Source: Lophius americanus (Eukaryota > Chordata > Actinopteri > Lophiiformes > Lophiidae). Taken from it: a DNA stretch of 64,000 nucleotides. Below are positions 42,701 to 55,884 of the stretch, piece by piece. Made by a program: the position numbers and the translations under genes. Within the stretch, counting starts at the first letter, position 1. Each line of letters opens with the position of its first letter. Where the stretch lies: the NCBI GenBank assembly GCA_037951165.1, contig JBBDHG010000015.1, positions 7,730,501 to 7,794,500 on the forward strand. Reading direction: 5' to 3'. The notes beneath the pieces were generated by a model. That model did not search any database. It was given only the letters and a program-made list of their open reading frames with translations, and had not been told where the DNA came from.

Positions 42701-44089
42701 AACAGGAAAAATGTATGTTTCAATTACTGAACACTATTTTGTGGGATGTACTTAACAAAGTTATGTTGACACAACTGAATTTTAATTTTAAAAGATACAA
42801 TTATCTAGTTCTTTCAACATGATAAAGATAAAAAGTTAATAGTTTATCTTTGTGCAAACATTCACACTGTTATTATGATTAAAAGGTGAATTTAACACTT
42901 AATTATGTCATTCCCTCAAAATATGAGCGTTGAACCTAACATTTATGTTGTAAGATAAAACGAAGGAAAAACACACTTTTGACTATCACTATTTATTACC
43001 CCATGACATCCTCAAGACTTTTAAACAAAACCCTTCAATAGTGAGACGTTTGTTTCTGAAGTCATTCAGAAGTGGAATTGTCTCCTAATGAACACTAGTC
43101 TTAAATTACATAGTTGATTTTGCAGTTACTTACATCCTTTGGAAAATGTGATACTGAACACTTGGTAGAATTAGGATTAATCCCATAATACATGATCAGA
43201 CACTGATGAGGAGTCATGACTTGAAGTACAATGGCATCACCGAGTGGTGATGTCACATGACTGCAGTGAACCCACCTCAGAGAGAGCAGCAGGTCAATAA
43301 AGACACATAAAGGTGGGGGGCCTTAAACAGGTGCTGCATCACTATGGCAACAAAGAAATGATGATGGATGCTGATGTTGAAAGAGTTAAGTTGCTGACTC
43401 CCTTAGTCGATTCATTCGTAACGCTATTAATAATTAATTTGCAATTTAAGCAAATATTCCTCTCATGATAGAATATAGATGCTAATCTTCTGTATTTTAT
43501 GACACACTAATTCTACATTCCTTTGTCACACAAATCAAAGCTTTTGAAGAGATAATAACAACAACCATAATACTAAAATGTGTCTATAGCGTTGGTCTCA
43601 AAAACAAAGACTTATAAAGTGGTTTACAACAATGACGCCAGGATTACACATCAAAGAATAAATCAACCACAATAAAATCAACAGGAATCAAAGGGTGTGC
43701 TTGAGGGGCTGATCTGGGATTGTTCTCAATCAGGGGCCACATCTTTCTCAGGGGGGGGGGGCGAGCAGATGTCCAAGCATGCATGCACATTTCTTTATTC
43801 ACTTTATTCAAGATGGTTCATATTTCACCAATCACTCCTGGTTTGGATCATTAGCTACCACAAAATCTTTCAGCATATTTTGGAAATGATTCCTCGTTCG
43901 TTAATTTTCATTTGAATCCTGTTGGCGTTACCCAGAAAAGGGTGCTTTAATGTTGATAGCCTATCTCAGGTCCCCCAACTTTCTTTGTGGCACCACAGAC
44001 TTGTTCCATAGCTATCTTGCGGATATATATCACCAATGTGTTATAGGTGTCATCGAAAAAAAATAAAAATAATAAATGCAACAGGACAG
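39761..44089. other. AT-rich intergenic stretch, no gene recognised
   Basis: Apart from the CA run at 40507, a TTA trinucleotide run at 42003-42028 and a G9 run near 43750, nothing is recognisable. 41700-41900 has MITE-like texture. ORFs such as 40295-40633 have no recognisable domain. Confidence 0.4.
40507..40540. repeat. Interrupted CA microsatellite
   Basis: ACACACACATACACACAAACGCACACACACACA: a short imperfect CA run. Confidence 0.85.
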
Positions 44090-44405
44090 GGGCCCCTTCA
44101 ATGGCCAGTCATATTTCAGCTTCGGCCCTCTGGCCACACCACAAATATCTGGTCACCTTTAGCCCGGAGCTGGAATCTGGGATGCCAAGGAGAGGCGCTG
44201 GCCGAGGATCTGAGGTGCCCCCAGGCTCAAAAGGAGCAGCGGTTCTGTTATGTAGCTGGGAGCTAGACCTTGTAGCGTTTGGTTTGGATGATGTCACCTC
44301 ACCTGGGAAACGGACTTCAACATAATCCAGCAGACAAGGAGCACATTGATCCCTTTGTAGAAGTTGGCAGGTTGAACCTCTGGGAATTTCAACACAACCC
44401 CTCAA
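44090..44405. repeat. GC-rich block, probable interspersed repeat
   Basis: A sharply GC-richer 300-bp island in AT-rich DNA carries overlapping ORFs on both strands (92 and 98 codons). It includes AGCCCGGAGCTGGAATCTGG and GGCTCAAAAGGAGCAGCGGT, which I associate with a teleost repeat family I cannot name. No convincing protein is present. Confidence 0.35.
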
Positions 44406-44889
44406 TTCTTCAAATGTTTGAACTTGATATATAATGTGTCAGTAAAACCATGACCATAATATCTGAAAGAAAAGCATATGACAGCAGTATGAAGACAGAA
44501 TATTAAATGTTCAAATTATTACATTTTGTACATGTATATATTTGTATATTTCCTAAATATACTCTCATTCTGAATTTGATGTTGCAACAAGCTGACATCA
44601 GGGTTCTACCTACACTAAGGAGTTCACCGTTTCAATCATATCTGTTGGTTGTTTGGTCACACAAAAACTATTGGACCGATTTCCATGAAACAGTCTCTCC
44701 AGGAAGCTTCAGACTGAACATAGAGGGACTACCTGAATTTACATTAATCGTTTTGGTAGTAACTTCCTGGAGGGATTGATAAAACCACCTATTTTGGTGC
44801 GGATCTGGATGTACGGGCAGATCCAGGCACATTAAACACATCAGGGAGACGTCGTGCCTCAGCTTCCGAAGTTTGCTGACATATGCTGC

Positions 44890-44891
<2 letters not shown>

Positions 44892-44962
<71 letters not shown>
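44892..44962. repeat. GT microsatellite, about 35 units
   Basis: A perfect TG dinucleotide tract of 71 bp. ORFs on both strands through it are artefacts. Confidence 0.98.
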
Positions 44963-44964
<2 letters not shown>

Positions 44965-45463
44965 CAGCAGGGGCGTCAGTCCAATATCCATCCATCACTG
45001 TCGACCTGCGGAGAGCCGGCCAAGCTATTCTTAGTCTCTTTTCAAACAGAGAAGAAAAACCGCTCCCAGCTTCAAAACCCACCAGGGCCCCTCCTCTCCT
45101 CTGAGGTGCATTTAGTGTTTTAGTTGTGATTAAATAAATATATACACATTACAACTGAAGGGCTCTGGATCTCCTGTCAGAGCTCTTACCGAACCATATG
45201 TGAGACTTTGATGCCGCTGCTGGAAAAGGTTGGGATGATGGTGGAAGAGTGTCACACACTGAATACCCAAGGACACACACTGTTATATCTTATAAACCTG
45301 CTACAGCACCTTTGTTATCTCCTCCAGGCAATGCAGAAAATATATGCACTTCTCAGCTCAGTGGCTCCTAGGCAGGGCGTCATGGCATGGGGGTTGCAGG
45401 CGGCAGCCAACTTAATGATTCACGGCATTGATTCCCTCATTTTATACATGACCTTTGAGAGAC

Positions 45464-45476
45464 ACAGAGACACAGA

Positions 45477-45508
<32 letters not shown>
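45464..45508. repeat. GACACA / CA microsatellite
   Basis: Three GAGACACA units run into a 30-bp perfect CA tract. Confidence 0.9.
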
Positions 45509-45509
<1 letters not shown>

Positions 45510-45830
45510 AAAGAAGGATGCATGCATTCAGTGATTTAGGTTTTAGTGGCGCAGCATGGAGTTGCTATAATAATGAAGGGATCAGATATCCCCTCATTAT
45601 GTGCATCAATGAGCCTTAGGCGTTCATGACCCTGTTGCCGGTTCTTCAATCGTCCTTGCTTAGACCCCTTTGGTATTAACCACTGCATCAAAAACCCCCA
45701 AACAAGACCTGCAGTTCTAATGATGTTCTGACTCATCTGTTGAGAATTTGGTGCGTGACAAAGTCTCTCAGATCCTTACGCTTATCCATTTATCCTGCAT
45801 TCAACACAACGTTCTCTTGAGCGTAATGTA

Positions 45831-45913
45831 TCCCGCCCACTGACAGGTGCCATGGTAACAGTAATCAATGTTATAATACCGTCACTAATAAGTTGTTATG
45901 TTATGGCTTATCG
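45831..45913 (-). mobile_element. Tc1-like transposon terminal fragment, inverted
   Basis: The reverse complement reads CGATAAGCCATAACATAACA, then ATCAATGTTA-like order, then TTACCATGGCACCTGTCAGT and GGGCGGG. This is the same terminus as at 29612 in the opposite orientation. Confidence 0.55.
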
Positions 45914-46272
45914 CGTTTAATATAATACTAATCTGTTCAGCGAGGGAACCTATCCAGAAAGTATCCAGGTTTAAACCAAATCACCACCTCTAAGCCATTT
46001 ACAGCTTTCAATCAAACTTTCTTATGAAATCAAATGAATAAACAGCATGATGAGGTAAGATATGTTCACATGACATCAGTCCTGCTGACTGAGAAGCTCA
46101 AACACCTTTTGCCAATTATTTCAACCATATCTGATGCGCTCCAACAACTGAGGGGTTGAATATTTCTATTTCTGTTCTATTTTTTTCTTTGCATCTTTAC
46201 TGCCACGGTCACTATTCTCATCTTCTTGAGCTGCTACAATTTATATAGAGACATAATGTTAGGATAGTTGTT

Positions 46273-46653
46273 TCAGGATCTGTGGCAGAAATGTTTGAGA
46301 GCTCTGGGATGCCTGAAAGGATGAGGTTGCCCCGAATAGGACTTGATTACAGGTCTAATATCGTTTCCTTCATTTGTTTTATTGTCTTCTGTGATGGTCG
46401 CTAGGTCGGTTGTGAGGGATTGCACAAAATTTTTAAGTTGTAGATTATGTTTTGATAATTCGCAGATTATGTTGTGGCTAAACTCCAGGCTAAGATTTAG
46501 CTCCTGAAAGTCTTTGTGCAGAAGCTGGAACAGTACGATGCTGAAGGCGGACGGTTTGATGTCATTGGAGAGAGGTGCGTCGCTTACCTCAGGAAAGCTG
46601 ACAGCTATCCGTTTGTAAGTGTTAAATTGAGATGTATGTATCGTATCCTTGGT
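46273..46653 (-). other. Unassigned 126-codon open frame without ATG
   Basis: This minus-strand frame is open between TAA at 46656-46654 and TGA at 46275-46273. It contains KRIAVSFPEVSDAPLSNDIK, FSIVLFQLLHKDFQELNLSL and CELSKHNLQLKNFVQSLTTD. Leucines are regularly spaced, suggesting amphipathic or coiled-coil helices. It has no start codon and no recognised domain. Degenerate sequence to its right (46660-47440) may belong to the same decayed element. The plus strand of the same segment also offers an exon-like frame (46522-46614, acceptor TTTGTGCAG, donor GTAAGT), so the coding strand is not certain. Confidence 0.3.
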
Positions 46654-47497
46654 TTACTTTTTGTTTTTTGATTTAAAAAACTTTGCTTGCTCCGAATTAA
46701 AAGCTCAGTGTGATAGTTGTCCCTCGAATTGTTCCATACTTCCACATTTAATATAAACTCTGCCCATTTAATTGGGTGAAACAAAGAAATCTATCCATGT
46801 TATCTAAAGGCTGCCATTCTATAATCTAGTTCTTCAGTCAGGTTTTCAGACATTCTCTTGGCAGACACCCTGACCATTCAGTTTAATCTTTGGTTCAGAA
46901 TACAACACATTTGTAAAAATGTCTCCAAAGATTCACCCTTTTGATCAGGCTATCGCTGTGCCAGAAATATGTTTTGTATCTTGGTCGGAATGCTGGCTAC
47001 CAGTAAAGTGAAGGTTGATACTAAAATATCGACACTTAGGATCCCAACGTTTCTCTTGCGGTAGAGTTTTCTATCAGAAGAATCTGATCTGTGGCGAAAG
47101 TGTCTATTATTCCCACAATGTGGTAAAAAGTAATGACCTTATCACCAGAATCTAGAACCTGCCAGAACTTATTCTCTTGGCCACGATTGTCAGTATTCCT
47201 TATGCAGAAAATGGTTTTCTAATATACTTACTATACAGTCAAGGAGTTATTTTCAGTAAATTAACAATGAAAAACTCTTCAAAGAAACAGGATTTGGCAG
47301 CCTGGGCTGTCAGCACTGACCTCAATGTCGGCGTAAAAGGATTCTCTAACGGAACTGAAAGGCAGCAGTGTCCTATACAACCGTGTTATTCATTCATTTC
47401 CCTATATGACAGGTGACACGGTCAGAGTTTACACCGTGTCATTCAGCTTTTATAAGACAGATAGAAGGATAGACTTTTTCTTCAGATGGTAAACACC

Positions 47498-47706
47498 TTT
47501 GGTAGTACAATATAGTGAAACGATTTCTTTGCATTTGACCCATCCCTGAGAGCCGTGGGCAGCCTCTTTGAAGAGTCCTGGGAGCTAAGTGTTCAGGGTC
47601 TTACTCAAGGACCCTACGACAAGTAAAGCCTGTTGGGACTCCAACCGGCTACCTTCCGATCTTACGAATGGGAGACGGCTGCTCTACCCACTGAGCTACA
47701 GCCGCT
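47498..47706 (-). mobile_element. tRNA-derived SINE, complete-looking, minus strand
   Basis: The reverse complement begins GCGGCTGTAGCTCAGTGGGT, AGAGCAGCCGTC (A box in TAGCTCAGTGGG). GGTAGCCGGTTGGAGTCCCA (B box) follows, then GGGTCCTTGAGTAAGACCCT, CTTAGCTCCCAGGAC, GGCTGCCCACGGCT and the tail GATGGGTCAAATGCAAAGAA. It is the best-preserved member of the family in the window. Confidence 0.88.
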
Positions 47707-48790
47707 TTCTTGGTTGGGCTTTGAGTAAATGTGAATTGTTGTTAAGACTTAATTATTAAGTAATGACAATTATAAATATTACTATGTCACATATGCAATA
47801 TCTATTTGTTAGGGTTATGGTATTCCTTCATTGAAGCTCCCTTCAACACACCCACCCCCGGCTAGATCCCTAGCAGCCACGCGAGAGGAGACAATAATGT
47901 CAAGTAGTCTTTGAATGGGTAATTATTAATTCATTATTACAAAGACAAGAATTGTTGTATTCATATTTAGAGCCAGAGCTCAACTTTAGATGACCGCCCA
48001 AGTTACCCATAGCTAAATCCGCCAATGGTGGTTGCCATGTATCAACAAGACTTTTCCCTTCAATATTGTTCCACCTAGAACTAGTAACTTTCCTTAGTCC
48101 AGTCCAGAGTCTGTTTGTCGCCTGTTGGTGTTAACTCTGTTATTCTATTGGTCAAATTCAGAACAGGTCAGGAATGATGTGAAAAAAATTCTGATATGCT
48201 AGACTTTCCCAACTGGAGTCCTGGAGCATCCCAATTGACAAATCCCTATTGGTTGACTACGTCATCCTTAAAGACCGGAATTCATTTGTTGCGTCCATGG
48301 TCAGGCCTGGGAGATGAAATTCATCAGCAACCAGATTGTTTTAAAAATTGGGCTATTATTGTGAACCAGGCTTAACACCAAAGGCTGGAAAGAGTAAAAG
48401 GGACTTCTATCATGTTATATCTAGTTTGTGACATATAAAGAACTTTCAACTACAAGGTGTTTGATTTCTTCACAGCGGAAGAAGGTTGGAGCAGCAAGCC
48501 CTCTAAAGGCACTGCCACGAGATGTGGCAAGATTCCACCGAGGACAGGGTTGTTTTGAAGCTCATGGCCAGGGTTAGGAGCCACCTTTCCCCAACCGTTT
48601 GAAAGCCGAAGCTCAAACTGAAAGACAACTTAAATTTATAGACGCAAAGTTACAGCCATGGCTTTTACATGGTAGCACCCTCCCTAAAAAATCTGCTTAG
48701 AGTGAGACCTGCATGGAAGCCAGTTGGACAATCAATGTGGCCTTAGATTATTGTGAGGTTCCCACAAGTCAGACTAGACACATAAAGCAG
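47707..48790. other. Intergenic stretch before the tgfbr1 3' end
   Basis: No exon or RNA gene is recognisable. 48480-48660 is GC-richer and repeat-like but unassigned. Confidence 0.4.
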
Positions 48791-48819
48791 ACAAACAAGT
48801 CATGTAGTCAAACTTTGTT

Positions 48820-48825
48820 TTTATT
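48820..48825 (-). promoter_or_regulatory. Candidate distal polyadenylation signal of tgfbr1
   Basis: AATAAA on the minus strand (TTTATT on plus) is followed 20-45 nt downstream by the GT-rich stretch ACTTGTTTGTCTGCTTTATG, a suitable downstream element. It would give a 3' UTR of about 6.8 kb. Nearer AATAAA words (for example near 51015, 51465 and 50570) could serve as alternatives. Confidence 0.45.
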
Positions 48826-51800
48826 CACAACCTTTTCTACTCCAGCTATGTTAGAAGTTAACATAAGTGTCAATCCTCTAATTCCTATGTTGATCTCTCA
48901 TTCATCTGTACACACTATATAAAAAAGTCAAGATTATAATATATTTTGAAATCCAAGAGGGTCGTGGGGAGAGGAGGGTTCGACAGCTGATGAGGGGTTC
49001 TCGCTTTGCAGTTGCTCCCCTCACTTCCAGCCCCACTCCACCTCCACTTTGACTTTTTTTTTGTTGTCTTTCAACAAAAGAACATATTGAACAAGGCATT
49101 TGTAACCAGAGCTCAGAGGAGGGGGCTTGGACATTTGTAAAGCGCTTTGACTGTACAGCTCACGTGGAACACAACCGACAGAGCATGGCGAGAGAGGAAT
49201 AGTATACTGCTTGGAAACAACACGAACACGTTACAATGTCATCCGACAAAGAGAGTACCATTGAAAAAAAAAAAAACATTCTCTTCAATGTTTTTTTTAA
49301 GCATTTCATAGAAACAAAAGTGAAAGATAAAATTGCAAATTTGGAGTAAACAAAATCGAGAATATATTTACAGTGAGGTAAAATACATTGGTCTTTAAAA
49401 GGAGGTATTTTCTTTTTTTGATTAAGTGACCATTTTAACATGTTAATTCTGCTTTTTCTAAGATAATTCTCAGCTTTTGCATGGCATCTATAAAGCAGAA
49501 ACACAATCACATGCAGACTTGTCGTTTGAGGTGTCAAGTAAAATAAGTCTTGTCAAACTTAGGCACCAAATAAAACACGATAAAGCTTTCTGTTACCCTT
49601 TCTGCCACAAAGACCTCACTGCAGCATCCGACCGGAGAGCCAACGGGTTAAAACTGAGCAAACCCCAACCTTTAAGTTACTCAAACCACTCCCCTACTCA
49701 GTTCTCTGAGATGATGGAAGGCAACCGTTAAGGGAGAACGCGACAATCCTTTAACCCTAAACGTTCCTAATCACAGTGTGTGGATCATGCTAGCATAGAG
49801 TAACTGAGGGGGCAGACGAGAATAAGCCAGACTTTGCATACGAGAGAGGCTGCATTCTTGCAAAGTTGCTGCCATGAGTTAAGCATGTTGTGCTCAGATT
49901 GGTTGGACTGATACATTCATGAGAGTTTCAGTGCGTGGTTTAACGCGGTCAGCTGCTGGCATTGTTAATGTAACCTCCCTGTTTCAGGCCTCCATCTATG
50001 CATACGGAGCAGGGAAACTACTCGTTTTGTGCCTTTCTTGGTGCAAAAAGAATGGCAATGAAGAGGCTGCATATTTGACCAGACACCTGACAAACATCTT
50101 AATTATTGGGTTTGAGTCACAAAAAGGCTCAGATGCTTCACTATTCCCTTAATCCAAGACAGAAGTCAAGTTATGTCTCTCAAAGAGAAAAGTATGGTTA
50201 AAATAGGTCAAGCTCAAGACAGTAATTGAGGGACCGTTTACCGACTATGTCTTTTTCTTTTGCATTAAATGGTAAATTGTTTTGATGAAGTTCGGCCTTT
50301 AGTTCACACACCAAATCATTTTGCGAGCGTAAAAATGCCAACTTTTGAAATATGACTTTAGAGTGTGTAAACCAATTTTTATTTTTACAAAACGGTCGAG
50401 TGGCTCCACGTCACACATAGGTCTTACATTTTTTTTTTTTTACAGATAGCCATTCGCCTTCTTTGAGGAGCATATAATTTGACTTGGTTTAGGTTGCCAG
50501 CTACTGGCATTGCACATTGTAAATTTTCTTATTATGGCAGATCCACGTGAAAAGAATTAGTGCAAGATTTTCCCTTTATTTCTATTTTTTTGCTGAATTG
50601 TTGTAATGTAAACCCGGCCTTATTTGTCTCAAATGAAGCAAAGGAAAATAAGATTTAATGTTTCAGTCTCAATCTTTAAACAATAATGGGAGTCCAATTG
50701 ATAACCGACTGACCAACAAATTTGTTTGAACATGTTGGCTAGTCAAGGCAGAGGCCATTTAATATAGCTGCAAGCAGATGCGCTGTGAAATAAATGCCCC
50801 TACAGAGATAGGCAAAACAATTGTTAATATATGGAAATAACAGCCCACATTGACAGTCCCTCTGCAAAGACAGTAGGCAGTGGCAACCTTTGAGTCTTTT
50901 TTTAAAGGCATTGAAATGCTTCAAACTCAGGGCCTGTTGCCCATCATAACTCATTTTCTGACATACTTGCTTTCCATCCAACACAACAAACGTCTTTGCA
51001 GAGAGACTCTTTGAAAACGTGAGTTTATTTCCAGATGAATCATGATCTAAAATCTTATTATAAATTAGTAGGGTTTGGATGCAGTGGGTATAGGATGCAG
51101 TGTAGCCGGGGGCTGCAGTTGTGGCCTTGTAGCTAGGAGACACCTTGAGTCAGTAAGAGAAAACAGAGCGACAAGAGCGAAAGGCAAGAGAGAATCAACA
51201 ACAGAGATTTCTGTAGAAAGACCACAAGAGAAAAAGAACTGGGTGCGAACATGTCTTTTTACACAAAAGTCATCTTTTGAAAATTAAAACTACAAGGCTG
51301 CTGGTGACTTTAAGACAGAATGATATTTGTCGTAGAGGAGGCATACCAGAGGAGCGGTTGAGCTTTTGTTGTTGCTAATGTCCCAGAGAATGATACTGCT
51401 AATGGATTATGCATACTGTACAGTTTCAGTTCAGTCCCACCCAATGGCCCAGCAGGCCTTACTTGGTTTTATTTAAAGGGATGATTTCAGAATTTGACTA
51501 CTTTTGTACACATTAAACATTCAATTCAGCATAGTCTGTCACCCTTTTTGTCTCCAGCATAGCAACGCTATCCACTTTCTTCAAATATTAGGATAGCTTT
51601 CTTCTTTTGTTCACTCCACCAGATATTTACATGGCTTTTCCTGCCACTGAGGACCATTTTGTACACATTTAAGAATACTTAATTCACAAGAACAAATCAA
51701 GGGTGGAACAGTATGGGTAGGTATATCAAAACTTGTTTTTGAAACAAAGGACAGAAAGGGAATCACTGAATAAAGCTGATAGCAACTGATTATGCAAATG

Positions 51801-54800
51801 TCATGTAAATGGTTTTAGTCACCGTAGAATTCTTGTATGGCTGATTAAATTTACAAATAAGGTCTCATTCCTCAGAAATCATGCAGCATAAACAAATCAA
51901 TAGACTGAAAAACTTCAGCTTAAGAACCACATCCTCATATATTGTGGACCTTTTTGAGTGTAACAGTCACCCACGGGAGAAGTGTGCTTCAAACTTCAAT
52001 ATTTGACCTTCACAAATTTAGGGATATCAATTAAATGTAGCTGTATCAATGGAATTATCTTGACAGTGGAACTGTAACTCAAGGACACGGAAAAGAATAA
52101 AAGCCAAGTGCCTACACTTTTAACAATTCTGATTTAAGTACATTATCACAATGCCACCTATGCCTGTAGTTTTCATTATTGTCTTACCATTTGACTCTTC
52201 ACTGTCATCAAGTGGATGTACTCATGTCAACATTAAGGACAAATAGAGGAATGTGGACGCTGACAGTTACATTACAGTTGACATTCATTTTCTATGTAGA
52301 TGAAGTATAATCAGCCTTGAGAAATGATGCTTGAGGAATAGAGTTATATTGTCTGAGGACAGAACTCTCACAAGATTTCATCAAAAGGGTCTTTCAATAG
52401 AGAATACTGTTTAGTACCTCAAAAATAATTTACTGTATTTGCCATCCTGTAAACTCAGGCTTCATGTAGAGAGTAGATGCTGGAGGGAACAAGTCTTTCT
52501 GATGTCTGTCCATAAATTGGCACCATGGATTTTAACTGGGGCCCATGGAAGCTGCAGATTTCTAATCTGAACTAAAACAATTGCCTTAAAACCAGAGATG
52601 AAGAACTTGTCAATGTGCTTCCACGGGTGGTGGCTGACAGTAACTCTCGAAGTTTTGAGTTGATTCCCAAACGGAGGACAACAGGCTGGGTTTGCCTAAA
52701 AGCAACATAGCACAGCGTTCAGATTTAGGAGTTCTGAGGATATTTACATCCAACTGTAGCTCTCACCTCGACTCGGGGAAAAACGAAGGTGGACATCAAA
52801 GTAGCAGCACAACAATACATAATATATACATAAAGAAAGCCAAAGAGACAGACAGACAGACATCCTACTTGCCACACACGTAAACCCTGCGGTGGTTCTG
52901 AAGTGCACTTATTGCTGAACATCAAGACTGCAAGGGATTTAAGCAAATATCTGCCTGGCAGTTCTTATTCATTGGATGCGATAATTGCTGCCCTTTTGCA
53001 GACAGATTTCAAACCTAATTATGGGGTTTATATTAGAGCAGTGTGAAAAGTGCTTTAGATGGAACGGACACATCATGGCTGATCGGGATATTAGATCAAC
53101 GGGGGACTTAGATGTGTGGCAACGTTGGCAGTGGGACAAACGCTTGACTGAAACTGTTAAATCAGGTGCTTCATACATTTTTTGTACTTTAGATAATGAC
53201 AGTGTCAATTATATATAGATTTTTTCCCCATTAAAAATACACTCAAAATAAAGACAGAACAAGAATAATAAGAGCAGATCCTGACTCTTATGTGTTGGTC
53301 CCTTAAGGCTTGCTAAGCTGAAATGACAATATTGTCTATTTTATATTTGTTTTTTCATCTTTTCTTTTTTTTAATGTACATTCTAGTATTAAAAAGACCT
53401 TGCAACTAAAAAAAGAAAGAAAAAAATACACAACTTGGAAAACCTATGGCTTAGTAGATATCCATTTGATATATTTAAATGACTGTACCTCATTTCTGTT
53501 GATTATCCTACAAAGCACTGCTGCGCTGTCAACGGCACGCGTTTTCAAAAAAATTGTTTACACTTATAGGGAAACAAAAGTGATGCTTACAAGTCTCTTT
53601 CTCGGAAGCCGCCGTGAGCTTTTGTGGTAACATTTTTTCTGATTAGACACAGTTCGAGGTGCTGGAGCTCCGTTTCCAGACTGTCCACCAGAAGGAGAAG
53701 CTGTGCGATGAGTTGTTGCTGAGGTGGTCGGGTGTTTGACGAAATGGCACCAGAGAGTCGGCTGGGTTGTCGTTGCTGTGAGGTGTGTGTACTCCGTCTC
53801 GTTGACTATCCCTTCATCTTAGGTGTGCATAGTACGAGCTTGCTGTCTGCTCGGCATGGCTCCCTCCTGCCGCGTGCACACACATACTCGACAGCAGCCG
53901 ATGTGAGGAGTTGGGTTTTAAAGCACTGGCACTTTCTGGTAACAGCTGGCTTGAAAGGCATGGTGGCAGCTGAGTGTTGGTGTTGTTGCTGTTTGTGGTT
54001 TAGCAGAGTATAGAAAATAGACACATTTATCTACTGTATATTGCATATGTTGCAGCATGTTCATGAATGAGGTCATCATGTCCAGTTAAATTTTGAAGAA
54101 AAAAAAAATCCCTTGCCACGGGAAAGAAAATGCAATAACTTAGAATGACCTGTCCGTTTTTCGCGCCAACACAGAGGGAGGCGGGGAACTCAACAGTAAC
54201 AAATGAAAAAACAGGTGCAAAACTGTCACAGATACGACGAGCTGTGCTTCCAGCCCGACGATATGAAGGACAGATAAAGCCGTTATCAGGAACCAAGAAA
54301 ACCCCTAAGTTCACACTTGAGGTCCCAATGCCGCTGTGACACAACTCAGGAGTAGGGCTGCAAAAAACTGATTGCATGGACGAGTAGGGATGACAACCAG
54401 CACTTCCCTGGTCATACTTAGAGTAATTTGGCAATTAATCAATAACTGCATTTTTTGATTACTCAACAACAACAAAAAACTGTCTTTTATCTTATTATTA
54501 ACTAATTTTACCACCACTGAAACATTATATTGTATATTATCTTTGTTCTAAATTGATTGGACGAATTCTGTTCTTTTCATAAAGCATAATGGAAGTTGGA
54601 ATATGCAAAATTATCTCTATTATGTGCGATCCTTTATGTACCTTCACTTTAATCAGATGCCTATTTTTTTAAACTTTCCAAACAATAAATGACATATGGC
54701 AATTTTGAATTTCAATGTTAGTGAAAACATTTTTAAAAGGGGAAAATCAAAATGTTTCCACCAAAGTTCCACCAAAGTAGATAGCACTATCGATGGCATA

Positions 54801-55587
54801 TTAACAATATATATCAAGCTAGTAAGGGTAGTTACATTTTAAACATGAAAAAGTATTGAGAACCCTACATTAACGTTTCATTGGTGGTTGCATTTCAGAA
54901 TTACATTTTTGTGTCCATATAAATATTAGTATATCCAGCAAAGACCACAAAGATCTGTAACCGTTGACCCAAAAGCTACAGATTGATGTTACTTGCGCCT
55001 GCGTACATTGAGTTCCAAATGTGGTTGTGTTGCAGTGAGAGGAAATTTGAAATGCATTCAACGACATTAAAGTCGAGAAACTTGCAGCCCTACTGACGAG
55101 TGGGGACACTCTACAGTGAAGGATAAATCTAATATGATGGTGAAATGAACCTGAATGATTTCTTGTCCTTTGCTGAATTGAAGGGGTCTGAGCTTGGGTG
55201 CTGGATGAGCAGTGGGGGCGGGTCTTGGATGTAAAACAATTGCCCAAACGGAGACTTCATGTAGTGAAAAGCAGTAAAGGGAGATGGAGGATGTCTTTAA
55301 TGTCTTTGTTATAGTCAGGCACAACCATCTCTCTCTCATTAGATCCATCAATCTGTTCATCCATCAAGTGTGAATGTCAGCCCAGTGCAACACATTCACT
55401 CATGGTTGAGCTGCAGGACTCATCAGTTTGTCGATGAACACAATGAGATATGAAAAAAAGACCACAAGCGGAAAGTAAGTCTTCAAAAATGAAGAGCTGA
55501 AACAATTGATGATTAATGAAGATGCTTATGCTAATGATATGGATGCAGTCAGAGGTGTATATGTCTGCGCGTGCTTCGTAGTCGTGT
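48826..55587 (-). other. Probable tgfbr1 3' untranslated region
   Basis: This 6.76-kb interval follows the tgfbr1 stop codon on the minus strand and contains no SINE, LINE or long microsatellite that I recognise, unlike the DNA on both sides. Human TGFBR1 also has a multi-kilobase 3' UTR. Coding-length ORFs here (for example 49160-49537 and 50739-51143, minus) have no recognisable domains. The UTR assignment is inferred from position, repeat paucity and the poly(A) signal at the far end. Confidence 0.5.
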
Positions 55588-55713
55588 CTACATCTTGATT
55601 CCCTCCTGTTGGCTGAGTTGAGACAAAGTTTTCTTGATTCGGAGAGCAGTGAGTCGGGCGGCACTGTTGGCATACCAACACTCCCTCATTATCTTCGCCA
55701 TCACCCGCAAGGC
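55588..55713 (-). CDS. tgfbr1: TGF-beta receptor type I, last coding exon (partial gene)
   Basis: After a CTCTGCAG acceptor, 41 codons plus TAG encode ALRVMAKIMRECWYANSAAR then LTALRIKKTLSQLSQQEGIK and M. This equals the C terminus of human TGFBR1 (ALK5) apart from one Gly-to-Ser change. The QQEGIKM ending distinguishes it from the ALK4 and ALK7 paralogues, whose tails differ. The segment is the final helix region of the serine/threonine kinase C lobe, including the conserved Arg of MRECW. The receptor phosphorylates SMAD2/3 after TGF-beta binding. The upstream exons (ligand-binding domain, GS box, rest of the kinase) are not in the window. Which teleost paralogue (a or b) this is cannot be decided from one exon. 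Confidence 0.95.
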   Translation of the reverse strand, partial: ALRVMAKIMRECWYANSAARLTALRIKKTLSQLSQQEGIKM

Positions 55714-55884
55714 CTGCAGAGATGAGAGACAACGAGAGTTAATAAGAGCATATAGATGATCTCATGTTTAACTAAGTGCACCTATCTGTCATTACGTGCA
55801 AGAAGTACACGGCCGTGGCCTTGTTGAGGAAGCATTTATTTTTATATTTCAGTATTAACCATGTGTTTTAAAGCAGATTTTATT

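Noticed and set aside
46522..46614. Plus-strand exon-like frame with acceptor and GTAAGT donor
   Set aside because: No neighbouring exons or known protein match; the opposite strand has a longer open frame. Kept only as a comment under the 46273-46653 entry.
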